Source: Desulfocapsa sp. (lineage in GTDB: Bacteria > Desulfobacterota > Desulfobulbia > Desulfobulbales > Desulfocapsaceae). Taken from it: DNA of 7,910 nucleotides. The first letter of the stretch is position 1. Each line of letters starts with the position of its first letter. Under the pieces are notes generated by a model. That model did not search any database. It was given only the letters and a program-made list of their open reading frames with translations, and was not told where the DNA came from. The stretch lies in contig DAOWDZ010000005.1 of assembly GCA_030638765.1 (NCBI GenBank), positions 1 to 7,910 on the forward strand, read 5' to 3'. Positions 1 through 7,447 of this stretch are shown in pieces. A program made the position numbers and the translations under genes.

Positions 1-1304
1 AGACCGGTTCCGTTTACAGCGGTTTTAGTGGTAAAAAACGGATCAAATATTTTAGCCAGATTTTCCTGGTCAATTCCCGTACCAGTGTCAGTAATGGTGA
101 TCACAGCCTTTTCTTTCTCAGCATCTTTTTCTGCAGTAATAAATACACTCCCAGGTGGTTCAGGGATGGCCTGAATTGCATTGATGGTCAAATTCAACAG
201 GGCTTCAACCAATTTTTGTACATCGACATAGATAAGTAGGTCTTCTGGAATATCACTATCTATGATGATGCCTGCGGGGATTTCACTGGCCACAAGGCGT
301 TTAACTTTGCTCACAATTTCTGAAAGGGAGAAATTTTGTGGAGAAAACGTCTGTGCCCGGGAGAATTCCAACAGGCCACGAACAATTTCCCCGGCACGTT
401 GTGTTTCTTGATTGATGGTTTGAAGCATCTTTACGACAAAAGTCTCTTTGCCATTACCAAGATCAGCAAGAGCCAGTTGACAGGACGTGGAAATATTATT
501 CAGCGGGTTGTTTATCTGATGGGCTGTTCCTGAGGCCAATGTTCCAATTGAAGAGAGTTTTTTGGCCTGAAAAAGCTGCTCCTGTTGTTCTTCCAGCTCT
601 GTGACCATTTTATTAAAGGCACGAAGTACACTGCGGACCTCGCCCTTTTTATCATCTACAGGCAGCAGAGAAAAAGTACCATTGGCAACGTCAATTGCAG
701 CATTCTCAACCTTCTTTAAGGGTTTAACAATTGAGGTGTAGAGAAGAGTGATGGTGAAGATGGACAGCAGGACAAGAAAGAGAACAGTTCTTATAAGTTG
801 GCCGGTAAACGTTTCGATAAAGGTGGTCATTTTGTGTTGTTCAAAAAGAACCAGATCTTCAGTAATGGTTACCAGATCTTGTCCCAGGGTACGAACTTTT
901 TCTCGTAAAGGGCAGACAGCACTCTCTTGTTCCGTAATACATTGTTCTTTAAAATTTTTAAAACTTTTTTCGTATGCCGCAAGTTTAGCAGTAAGATCCT
1001 CCAGATGCGTTGGTTGCGGCATTATCTTTAAATCATCAATGACCTGGGGAACAAACTGCTGTGCTTCATTGATATATTCATTGACTCGGATGAAATCATC
1101 ATTGTCATGGCGAATGATGAAGTTTTTTTCATAGCGTCGTATTTCAAGAGTGATGTTGCTGAGATTGCCAGCGTGCATGAGCAGAGTAATGTCATCATTG
1201 AACATGTTGAAATCTCTTAAAAAAGTGACTCCAACGATGATGTAAGAAAGCAGATGCAGACAAAAACAGGCAATCATTTTTTGCCGCAGATTTAAAGCAA
1301 ACAT
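1..1304 (-). CDS. Membrane sensor histidine kinase (HAMP-HisKA-HATPase), partial at left edge
   Basis: This is a two-component sensor kinase read on the minus strand. The ATG is at 1304-1302, preceded by a GGGAGTG ribosome-binding site (1312-1318). The frame is open for 434 codons to the window edge, so the C-terminus is missing. TM1 covers about residues 10-29. A helical periplasmic sensor of about 140 residues follows, with an EIRRYEKNF motif at 54-62. TM2 is about 170-193 and HAMP about 194-244. The H-box GTLASGTAHQINNPL has phospho-acceptor His262. The catalytic domain shows an N-box (NLTINAIQAI, Asn375), G1 (DTGTGI, Asp406), an F-box (FDPFFTTK, 420-427) and the start of G2 (NGTGL). The H-box and N-box style resembles kinases that pair with NtrC-type sigma-54 activators; such a partner may lie beyond the left edge (inference). 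The residue after His262 is Gln rather than the usual Glu/Asp. The ligand is unknown. The kinase class is certain. Confidence 0.95.
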   Translation of the reverse strand, partial: MFALNLRQKMIACFCLHLLSYIIVGVTFLRDFNMFNDDITLLMHAGNLSNITLEIRRYEKNFIIRHDNDDFIRVNEYINEAQQFVPQVIDDLKIMPQPTHLEDLTAKLAAYEKSFKNFKEQCITEQESAVCPLREKVRTLGQDLVTITEDLVLFEQHKMTTFIETFTGQLIRTVLFLVLLSIFTITLLYTSIVKPLKKVENAAIDVANGTFSLLPVDDKKGEVRSVLRAFNKMVTELEEQQEQLFQAKKLSSIGTLASGTAHQINNPLNNISTSCQLALADLGNGKETFVVKMLQTINQETQRAGEIVRGLLEFSRAQTFSPQNFSLSEIVSKVKRLVASEIPAGIIIDSDIPEDLLIYVDVQKLVEALLNLTINAIQAIPEPPGSVFITAEKDAEKEKAVITITDTGTGIDQENLAKIFDPFFTTKTAVNGTG

Positions 1305-1448
1305 AGCATATCACTCCCGAATAGCTCATGTGGGAAAGCACTCATAGCCAGGGATTTGTGCGCTCTCGCCTCTATTGTATAAAAAAAGAACTGCTTCATT
1401 TTTCACCGATACGTTGAAATAAATTGTTCATTCCATTTTTCTTCAAGT

Positions 1449-1465
1449 AGCAAATTTGAGACCAA
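1449..1465 (-). promoter_or_regulatory. Candidate sigma-54 promoter for the histidine kinase
   Basis: On the minus strand the sequence reads TTGGTCTCAAATTTGCT. It has the GG-N10-GC spacing of a -24/-12 promoter, a TTGG start and a good TTTGCT -12 element, but the -24 box lacks the usual GGCAC. The predicted start near 1438 would leave a leader of about 134 nt before the kinase ATG. The operator-like repeats at 1561-1609 would sit about 120-170 bp upstream, a normal distance for a sigma-54 activator. A match of this kind can arise by chance, so this is moderate evidence only. Confidence 0.42.
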
Positions 1466-1560
1466 GTGAAAAATATAATGTGATTTTAAGCATTCTCCTG
1501 TTTTTGCTGATGGTAGGGTGAGTTGGTTTCATGATTCCTTTGTAACGCCCTCTATCAACT

Positions 1561-1609
1561 GTTGCATAAATGCAACGTCGTTGCAAGTTGTAACGTTGCG
1601 ATATGCAAC
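1561..1609. promoter_or_regulatory. Cluster of three GTTGCA inverted-repeat operators
   Basis: Three dyads lie nearly end to end: 1561-1576 GTTGCATAAATGCAAC (perfect arms, 4-nt spacer), 1580-1594 GTTGCAAGTTGTAAC and 1595-1609 GTTGCGATATGCAAC (3-nt spacers, one arm mismatch each). Together they suggest the operator consensus GTTGCR-N3-TGYAAC. They lie between two divergent candidate sigma-54 promoters, about 200-250 bp upstream of the operon promoter, so they look like upstream activator sites for a sigma-54 enhancer-binding protein. The identity of the protein is not shown by the sequence; a partner of the neighbouring kinase is the natural candidate. Confidence 0.72.
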
Positions 1610-1703
1610 GAAAGCACTAAAGGGAAAGCTATATCTCCTTTTATTCTATCCATTATTATCCTGTTTCTTTTTCGTGACACATACGCTTGTTCTTTTTCAT
1701 AGA

Positions 1704-1722
1704 CTGTTACATCCTGCAACAG
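1704..1722. promoter_or_regulatory. GTTGCA-type operator, operon-proximal site
   Basis: The dyad CTGTTACATCCTGCAACAG has 8-nt arms with one mismatch around a 3-nt spacer and fits the same family as the 1561-1609 cluster. It is centred roughly 115 bp upstream of the predicted start of the operon promoter. Its right-hand 13 bases (1710-1722) recur exactly at 7535-7547 in front of the next transcription unit. Confidence 0.62.
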
Positions 1723-1803
1723 CCACGTGTTCCCGTCTTTTCGTTACCCACTGGGAAATGACCACAACTCCCACGGATAAATTTCATTGCCTCTGCTGAA
1801 AAA

Positions 1804-1820
1804 CGGCATACAGGTTGCAT
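1804..1820 (+). promoter_or_regulatory. Sigma-54 promoter of the small ORF-permease-nhaD-protease operon
   Basis: CGGCATACAGGTTGCAT has GG at 1805-1806 and GC at 1817-1818 with exactly 10 bases between. The -12 element TTGCA is perfect and the -24 element is GGCA. The predicted start near 1830 gives a leader of about 45 nt to the Shine-Dalgarno and ATG at 1876, almost the same geometry as the second sigma-54 promoter at 7765. Operator-like dyads lie about 115 and 230 bp upstream, as expected for enhancer-dependent transcription. Confidence 0.68.
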
Positions 1821-1875
1821 TTTGAAACAACAAATTATTCAGAATGAATGCATGTCTTTTCTAAGGAGGAGAAGG

Positions 1876-1992
1876 ATGAAGCAGAAAACAATACAAGAAA
1901 GGGATAGAGCAACAGTTTTTTCGGTATCTCTGCCAGGCTATCATTATGCCACCGGCCCACCATCCGTGTTCGAGAAAAATGAGAATCTGTGA
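1876..1992 (+). CDS. Small ORF of 38 codons, unknown function
   Basis: The ORF is short but has the best ribosome-binding site in the window: TAAGGAGGAG directly upstream, about 5 nt before the ATG. It is the first ORF after the predicted sigma-54 promoter. The peptide begins MKQKTIQERDRA and ends GPPSVFEKNENL, with a charged N-terminal half and a Gly/Pro/aromatic middle (PGYHYATGPP). I see no signal peptide or membrane segment. The stop lies 72 nt before the permease start. It could be a real small protein, or a leader peptide whose translation affects the genes downstream. I do not recognise it, and conservation in relatives would be decisive. Confidence 0.55.
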   Translation: MKQKTIQERDRATVFSVSLPGYHYATGPPSVFEKNENL

Positions 1993-2014
1993 TTTTCACC
2001 AATAATTAGATGTA

Positions 2015-2029
2015 CTGTTCCTGCAACAG
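2015..2029. repeat. Short dyad CTGTTCCTGCAACAG in the permease leader
   Basis: This has perfect 5-nt arms around 5 nt and shares the 11-mer TCCTGCAACAG with the operator-like sites at 1712-1722 and 7537-7547. It lies inside the transcribed gap between the small ORF and the permease, where an activator site would be unusual. It may be a decayed operator copy or a weak hairpin just upstream of the permease ribosome-binding site. Confidence 0.35.
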
Positions 2030-2064
2030 ACATCAATATACTAACAAAGGATATTAAGGAAAAA

Positions 2065-3870
2065 ATGACTCTCCCAATAATACTAGTTATGGCTGTTTTA
2101 GTCCTGGCGATTTTACTCTTTATTTTTGAATGGGTGCGTGTCGACGTGGTCGGCATCATTATGATGGTTACCCTTCCTCTGCTGGGGCTGGTTAGCCCTA
2201 AAGAGGCCATTAGCGGACTCTCAAGTAATGCTGTCGTCTCAATTATAGCCGTTATCATCATTGGTGCTGGGCTGGATAAGACCGGAGCTATGAATTCACT
2301 TGCCCGGGTACTGCTCAAGTTTGCAGGTAAGAGTGAGTCCCGGATCATGATCCTCATTTCAGGTACCGTGGCCTTTATCTCAAGTTTTATGCAGAATATC
2401 GGTGCTGCTGCTCTGTTCCTACCTGCGGCAAAACGTATCTGTCGTCAAACTCAAATCCCGGTCTCGCGAATTCTTATGCCCATGGGATTTTGTGCAATTA
2501 TCGGTGGCTGTATCACGTTGATCGGGTCAAGCCCGCTTATTCTTTTAAATGATGTGATGAAGATTGCTGATCCTAATGTCGAGCCCTTTGGGCTTTTTTC
2601 TGTAACACCGATTGGGCTCGCTCTGATTGTTGCCGCTCTTGTGTATTTTGTACTGTTTGGACGTTTTATTCTTCCTTCCGGCCAGGGTGAAGTAACAGGT
2701 GGCGGCCCCATGTCGCAGGAACTTGAAAGGACGTACCATGATATCGGCACTCTTTTTGAAATCAGCATCCCAGACTCCTTTGCAAGTCCGCAAACGTTGC
2801 AGGAACTTGAGATTCGACCCTTTTTCTTCACTACTGTACTCGGTATCAGTTCACAGGACAGAACAACGGTTTCTACTCCTGATTATTCAAGCACCATTCA
2901 GGGAGGAGATACTATTATTGTAGAAGGCCCTCCAGATCTTGTTGCAAAAATGGCTCAGTCTTTTGACTGGGAGCTCAAGGATGATCTTGAGGTATTTGCT
3001 GAAAGTTTTTCTCCAAACAATGCCGGAATTATGGAGGTGATCATTACACCTCGTTCTGAACTGGTTTCCCAAACCCTGAGTTCATGTTCTTTTCGCAACA
3101 AAAACGGGATTACTCCACTGGCTGTATTTCGTGATAACAGAACCTATGTTGGAGACATTTCCACCATGCCTCTTCGTGCTGGTGATGCTCTTTTGTTACA
3201 GGGGCCCTGGGAAAAATTTCATTATCTGAAAGAGCGTACAGATCTTGCTTTTACCGAAGAGGTACAGGGAGAAATTATTCGCACAGATAAGATTAAATTC
3301 GCTGTAAGCGGACTGGTGCTGGCTCTGGTTATGATTATGGGTTTTCATGTTCAACTCTCCATTGCTCTGCTTTCCGGTGCAATATTTATGGTACTGACCA
3401 AAGTACTTTCAATTGATGAGGCCTACGAGTCAGTTGACTGGATGACTGTTTTCCTGCTTGCCGGCCTGATTCCTCTGGGTATCGCCTTTGAAAAGACAGG
3501 AGCAGCAAAACTTATTGCTGAAACGATTATGGGTGGAATGGGAACAGTGGGACCACTGATTCTTTTAAGCGTTATAGCGATTCTCACTTCATTTTTCACA
3601 CTCGTTGCCTCCAATGTCGGTGCCACTGTACTAATGGTTCCTCTGGCTATGAATATGGCGAGTACTGCCGGGATAGATCCCCGTATTGCTGCACTGGTAG
3701 TAGCCGTTGCCTGTTCTAACACCTTTGTCCTGCCAACCCATCAGGTCAATGCTTTGATTATGCGCCCTGGAGGATACAAAACAAAGGATTATTTCCGAGC
3801 CGGTGCTGGAATGACCATTCTTTATCTTGTGGTCATGATGGCAGCGATATCTCTATTTTACGGTTTTTAA
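2065..3870 (+). CDS. SLC13-family anion/Na+ symporter-type permease with two RCK-C (TrkA-C)-like domains
   Basis: This 601-residue inner-membrane transporter has an SLC13/DASS-type fold. The N-terminal membrane half (about 1-205) contains the hairpin-like SSFMQNIGAAALFLP (106-120) and GGCITLIGSSPLIL (147-160). A soluble middle of about 190 residues (215-400) contains two RCK-C/TrkA-C-like modules with IIVEGPPD (284-291) and LLLQGPWE (376-383) signatures, the usual layout of large SLC13 permeases. The C-terminal membrane half (about 410-601) repeats the hairpin as TLVASNVGATVLMVP (512-526) and has SNTFVLPTHQVNALIM-RPGGY near 551-571. The family usually moves sulfate, dicarboxylates or other anions with Na+; the substrate here is not determined. 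The AAGGA ribosome-binding site is at 2056-2060. The usual SNT-type motifs are altered (QNI and SNV). NhaD follows 80 nt after its stop, consistent with Na+-coupled physiology. Confidence 0.9.
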   Translation: MTLPIILVMAVLVLAILLFIFEWVRVDVVGIIMMVTLPLLGLVSPKEAISGLSSNAVVSIIAVIIIGAGLDKTGAMNSLARVLLKFAGKSESRIMILISGTVAFISSFMQNIGAAALFLPAAKRICRQTQIPVSRILMPMGFCAIIGGCITLIGSSPLILLNDVMKIADPNVEPFGLFSVTPIGLALIVAALVYFVLFGRFILPSGQGEVTGGGPMSQELERTYHDIGTLFEISIPDSFASPQTLQELEIRPFFFTTVLGISSQDRTTVSTPDYSSTIQGGDTIIVEGPPDLVAKMAQSFDWELKDDLEVFAESFSPNNAGIMEVIITPRSELVSQTLSSCSFRNKNGITPLAVFRDNRTYVGDISTMPLRAGDALLLQGPWEKFHYLKERTDLAFTEEVQGEIIRTDKIKFAVSGLVLALVMIMGFHVQLSIALLSGAIFMVLTKVLSIDEAYESVDWMTVFLLAGLIPLGIAFEKTGAAKLIAETIMGGMGTVGPLILLSVIAILTSFFTLVASNVGATVLMVPLAMNMASTAGIDPRIAALVVAVACSNTFVLPTHQVNALIMRPGGYKTKDYFRAGAGMTILYLVVMMAAISLFYGF

Positions 3871-3890
3871 TGCTGGTAGAAAATAGCTGA

Positions 3891-3912
3891 CTGCGCCTTG
3901 ACTTGTGCGCAG
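3891..3912. other. Small hairpin between permease and nhaD
   Basis: CTGCGC and GCGCAG form a 6-bp perfect stem around a 10-nt loop in the 80-nt gap between the permease stop and the nhaD start. There is no T-tract, so it is not an intrinsic terminator. It could be a processing or stability element that sets different expression of the two genes. It is short enough to be chance. Confidence 0.3.
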
Positions 3913-3950
3913 GAGAGTTTCAAAACATATACTACAGAAGGACACTAATC

Positions 3951-5369
3951 ATGAAGATTTTTCTAACTCTTTGCATTGCACTGCTTGGTAGTGCAGGCCA
4001 GGCTTTTGCTTCTGGTCATGGCGGCGGAGAAACGGCCGTGAATCTGACTTCATCCACTTTTGGCTATGCATCGCTGGCACTGTTTGTGCTGGCATATGTA
4101 CTTGTTATTTTTGAAGAGCAAACCCATCTGCGAAAAAGTAAGCCTGTAATGATGGCTGCCGGGTTTATCTGGATCCTCCTTGCCATAACGTTTCGTCAAG
4201 TTGGCATTCCTCCAGAAGAGGCCCACAATGCCATTATCCATAACATCACCGAATATTCAGAATTGATGTTGTTTTTACTGGCTGCCATGACCTATATCAA
4301 CTCCATGGATGAACGTAACGTGTTCCAGGCTTTGCGTTCTTTCCTGGTTTCCAAAGGATATTCCCTGCGTATTGTGTTCTGGATTACGGGACTCCTGGCC
4401 TTCGTCATTTCACCTGTGGCCGATAATCTGACCACTGCACTTCTAATGGGTGCTGTGGTTATGGCAGTGGCAAAGGAAAACAAAAAATTTATTGCTCTTG
4501 CCTGTGTCAACATTGTTGTGGCCGCCAATGCCGGTGGTGCTTTTTCCCCTTTTGGTGATATCACAACACTTATGGTATGGCAAAAGGGCCAGGCAGCTTT
4601 TGGTCAGTTTTTCCTCCTCTTTATTCCAGCATTGATCAACTGGCTTGTGCCGGCAGTTATCATGAGTCTATTTGTTTCTAAAGAGAAACCTGAGGCAATG
4701 GATGAAAAAATTTCCATGAAGCTGGGTGCTAAACGGATCATTTTTCTTTTTCTTATGACCATTGTCACCGCAGTTTCTTTTCATAATTTTCTCGATTTAC
4801 CACCGGCAGCCGGTATGATGCTGGGTCTGTCCTACCTGGGTTTTCTCTCTTATTATATCAAGATGAAAGAGAAACGTGCTCTTGAATACGATAAACCTCT
4901 TGGTATTTCACATACTGACCTGGCAGACCCCTTTGATATCTTCAAGAGAGTAGCCGGAGCGGAATGGGATACCCTTCTCTTTTTCTATGGGGTTATTCTT
5001 TGTGTCGGAGGCCTGTCCCAATTCGGCTATCTTGCTTTGGTCTCTCACCAGATGTATGATGGATTGGGAGCCACCAATGCCAATATACTGGTTGGTATTT
5101 TGTCAGCCATTGTTGATAATATTCCCGTTATGTTTGCTGTCTTGACCATGGATCCCTCCATGTCCCTTGGGCAATGGCTGCTTGTCACATTGACAGCCGG
5201 GGTTGGTGGCAGTCTGCTTTCCATTGGCTCGGCTGCTGGTGTGGCTCTTATGGGTACTGCACGAGGAACCTATACCTTTGGTGCTCATTTGAGATGGACA
5301 CCGATTATAGCTTTTGGGTATGCAGCAAGTATTTATGCGCATATCTTTATAAACAGTCGCCTTTTTTAA
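3951..5369 (+). CDS. nhaD: Na+/H+ antiporter NhaD
   Basis: This is a 472-residue inner-membrane sodium/proton antiporter of the NhaD type, exporting Na+ (or Li+) in exchange for H+. The ATG at 3951 is chosen over the upstream TTG at 3903 because GAAGGA (3937-3942) sits 8 nt before it and it opens directly on a signal peptide, with probable cleavage after AFA (residue 20). Conserved NhaD segments follow: EYSELMLFLLAAMTYI, the ADNLTTALLMG motif (Asp158-Asn159), NAGGAFSPFGDITTLMVW (Asn193, Asp203, Thr205, Thr206), VDNIPVMFAVL (Asp389) and GVGGSLLSIGSAAGVALMG. About 12 hydrophobic segments are visible and the length is normal for the family. It is followed after 14 nt by the protease gene, whose ribosome-binding site overlaps the nhaD stop, suggesting coupled translation. 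The pairing with an SLC13 permease suggests Na+ cycling or salt and alkaline adaptation (inference). Confidence 0.95.
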   Translation: MKIFLTLCIALLGSAGQAFASGHGGGETAVNLTSSTFGYASLALFVLAYVLVIFEEQTHLRKSKPVMMAAGFIWILLAITFRQVGIPPEEAHNAIIHNITEYSELMLFLLAAMTYINSMDERNVFQALRSFLVSKGYSLRIVFWITGLLAFVISPVADNLTTALLMGAVVMAVAKENKKFIALACVNIVVAANAGGAFSPFGDITTLMVWQKGQAAFGQFFLLFIPALINWLVPAVIMSLFVSKEKPEAMDEKISMKLGAKRIIFLFLMTIVTAVSFHNFLDLPPAAGMMLGLSYLGFLSYYIKMKEKRALEYDKPLGISHTDLADPFDIFKRVAGAEWDTLLFFYGVILCVGGLSQFGYLALVSHQMYDGLGATNANILVGILSAIVDNIPVMFAVLTMDPSMSLGQWLLVTLTAGVGGSLLSIGSAAGVALMGTARGTYTFGAHLRWTPIIAFGYAASIYAHIFINSRLF

Positions 5370-5374
5370 AAGGA
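5369..5374 (+). promoter_or_regulatory. Ribosome-binding site fixing the Lon-like protease start
   Basis: AAAGGA begins at the last base of the nhaD stop codon and lies 9 nt before ATG 5384. It supports this start over the in-frame ATG at 5174, which would overlap nhaD by about 200 nt and add an unrelated, Trp/Cys-rich N-terminus. Confidence 0.7.
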
Positions 5375-5383
5375 TGCAGTGAT

Positions 5384-7414
5384 ATGAGTTTTTTTTCAAA
5401 AAAAGAACCTGAAAGTAAGGTGCCGGGGTCTGAAATTCCAATCAGTTCCCGGCAACTCGATGACCTGAAAGCCAGAGTGTCTGATACTGACCTGCCTCTC
5501 TATGTCGCCCGGCAAGTCACAACAGAAATGGAACGCCTTCAGAAAATCGATCCGTTTGTTGCTGAGTTTTCCATAGGGGTAAACTATATCGAATTGCTCC
5601 TCTCTCTACCGTGGTTTAAGGAAACCACGGATAATCTTGATCTCAAACGGGCTGAAACCATAATGGCCTCGCACCATTACGGGCTTGACGCAGTCAAAAC
5701 ACGAATTTTGGAATACCTTGCGGCAAAGAGTCTGAAGAATCAGCAAAAATCCAGAATATTGATTGTTGATGACGAGGAAGTTGCCCGTAATAATCTCCAA
5801 CTTTATTTTTCGGGCCTGGGCCATACCATACAGGTTGCTGCCAATGGGTTGGATGCGTTGCAACAGGTTGAAGAGAGTGATCATTTTGATGTGATGATCA
5901 CCGATCTGAAAATGGATCAGATGGATGGACTCACCCTTATTGACAGAATCAGTAAAGTCTCTCCTGAAACCAGTGTTATAATGGTCACAGGATACGCAAC
6001 AGTGTCCAATGCTGTGGATGCCATGCGCAAGGGGGCCACCCACTATTTATCTAAACCGGTTCAACTGGACAAACTAAAGGAAACGGTGGAGGAGATTCTC
6101 CAGAAGCAGAAGAAACTGCAGGTCAGCCAGGGGCCAGTGCTCTGTTTTGCAGGCCCTCCGGGTACGGGAAAAACCTCCATCGGACAGTCTGTAGCTACTT
6201 CCCTTGGCCGGGAGTTTATTCGGGTATCAATGGGAGGCTTACGCGATGAGGCTGAAATCCGGGGGCATCGAAGGACCTATGTAGGGGCCATGCCGGGCCG
6301 TATTATAAGTGAGATCAAACGGGTTGGGGTAAGCAATCCCTGTATTATGCTCGATGAGATCGACAAGATCGGCCAGGATTTTCGAGGTGACCCAGCATCT
6401 GTTCTCCTGGAAGTTCTTGACCCTGAACAGAACGCTAACTTCAGTGATCATTATCTTGATCTTCCCTTTGATCTCTCCAGTGTCCTTTTTATTGCCACGG
6501 CTAATGACATTAGTAAGTTGCCTGGGCCTCTGCTGGATCGGCTGGAAATTATCGATTTTTCCAGTTATTCCCTGGAGGAAAAATTAGTCATTGCCAGAAA
6601 ATATCTCCTCCCCAAACAGATAGCAGCCAATGGGCTTGATGAGATCAAGCCACAGGTAAGTAACAAGGCATTTGAGAAACTTATAAGCGAATATACCAGA
6701 GAATCAGGAGTGCGTGGGCTTAGCCGGGAAATTGGAACCATCTGCCGTAAACTTGCCCTTCAGGTTCTAAGGGACGAATTAACATCCCTGCCTGAAATAA
6801 ACGAGACTACAATCACATCTCTGCTCGGACCCCGCAAATATCGGCAGGAGGCTGCTGAAGGTGAAGATACGGCGGGAGTTGTAACCAGTCTGGTCTGGAC
6901 CCAGTTCGGCGGTGGTATCATGTTTATTGAAGCCTTGCGGATGCGGGGTAACACCAATCTTATCCTCACCGGATCACTGGGAGAAGTGCTGCGTGAATCA
7001 GCTCAGACGGCTCTCAGTTATATTCGAAGCAATACTGAACAACTGGGTATTGCTTCTGACTTTTATGATAAGTCTGATATTCATATCCATCTCCCTGCCG
7101 GTGCAGTTTCAAAGGATGGCCCTTCTGCTGGTATGGCCATAGCCATTGCCCTGATTTCTTTACTCACGGATCGTCCTGTGCATCGTACTGTCTCATTGAC
7201 CGGTGAGATGACCTTAACCGGTCAGGTTCTGCCCGTGGGAGGTGTTCGTGAAAAGCTCCTTGCTGCTGTTCGCACTGGTTGCACTAAAGTCATTCTGCCT
7301 GCAAAAAATCAGGAAGATGTTGCCTCATTCAGTGATGATGTTATCGGACATCTGGAATTGATCTATGTTGATAGAATAGGCGAAGCCATACCTCATCTGC
7401 TCAGCAGTCAGTAA
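5384..7414 (+). CDS. Lon-type (S16) AAA+ protease with an inserted response-regulator receiver domain
   Basis: This 676-residue ATP-dependent serine protease has an unusual domain order. Residues 19-118 match only the helical part of the Lon N-region (DLPLYVARQVTTEMERL, NYIELLLSLPW, HHYGLDAVKTRILEYLA); the roughly 200-residue globular Lon N-domain before it is absent. Residues 122-245 form a complete CheY-like receiver: acidic pair Asp129/Asp130, phospho-acceptor Asp174 (MITDLKM), Thr202 (MVTGYA) and Lys224 (SKP). The AAA+ module follows with Walker A GPPGTGKT (257-264), DEAEIRGHRRTYVG, Walker B IMLDEID (Asp324/Glu325) and the sensor-2 GVRGLSREIG. The Lon protease domain has the dyad Ser581 (KDGPSAG) and Lys624 (GGVREKLL), spaced 43 apart as in Lon. 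All catalytic and phosphorylation residues are present, so it should be an active, phospho-regulated cytosolic protease (inference). It is last in the operon, directly after nhaD, and ends before a strong terminator. Substrates are unknown. Confidence 0.95.
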   Translation: MSFFSKKEPESKVPGSEIPISSRQLDDLKARVSDTDLPLYVARQVTTEMERLQKIDPFVAEFSIGVNYIELLLSLPWFKETTDNLDLKRAETIMASHHYGLDAVKTRILEYLAAKSLKNQQKSRILIVDDEEVARNNLQLYFSGLGHTIQVAANGLDALQQVEESDHFDVMITDLKMDQMDGLTLIDRISKVSPETSVIMVTGYATVSNAVDAMRKGATHYLSKPVQLDKLKETVEEILQKQKKLQVSQGPVLCFAGPPGTGKTSIGQSVATSLGREFIRVSMGGLRDEAEIRGHRRTYVGAMPGRIISEIKRVGVSNPCIMLDEIDKIGQDFRGDPASVLLEVLDPEQNANFSDHYLDLPFDLSSVLFIATANDISKLPGPLLDRLEIIDFSSYSLEEKLVIARKYLLPKQIAANGLDEIKPQVSNKAFEKLISEYTRESGVRGLSREIGTICRKLALQVLRDELTSLPEINETTITSLLGPRKYRQEAAEGEDTAGVVTSLVWTQFGGGIMFIEALRMRGNTNLILTGSLGEVLRESAQTALSYIRSNTEQLGIASDFYDKSDIHIHLPAGAVSKDGPSAGMAIAIALISLLTDRPVHRTVSLTGEMTLTGQVLPVGGVREKLLAAVRTGCTKVILPAKNQEDVASFSDDVIGHLELIYVDRIGEAIPHLLSSQ

Positions 7415-7447
7415 AAGTATCACCCATACAATCATACGATTCCTTCT

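Noticed and set aside
1518..1799. 93-codon plus-strand open frame in the divergent control region
   Set aside because: It runs straight through the operator dyads, has no convincing ribosome-binding site, ends just before the sigma-54 promoter, and its translation looks like random Leu/Phe/Thr-rich sequence.
1936..1949. Another GG-N10-GC match as sigma-54 promoter
   Set aside because: Only the invariant pairs match (AGGCTA and ATGCC), it lies within the small ORF, and the 1804-1820 site is much closer to consensus.
1944..2357. Minus-strand open frame opposite the permease start
   Set aside because: It is antisense to a clear membrane protein gene, with low-complexity Thr/Ile/Ser composition typical of a shadow frame.
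3903..3950. Upstream TTG start for NhaD
   Set aside because: It would add 16 residues in front of a clear signal peptide and lacks a well-placed ribosome-binding site; ATG 3951 has GAAGGA at 8 nt.
5174..5383. Longer N-terminus for the Lon-like protease
   Set aside because: The extra 70 codons overlap nhaD in another frame and read as a Cys/Trp-rich shadow; ATG 5384 has its own ribosome-binding site.
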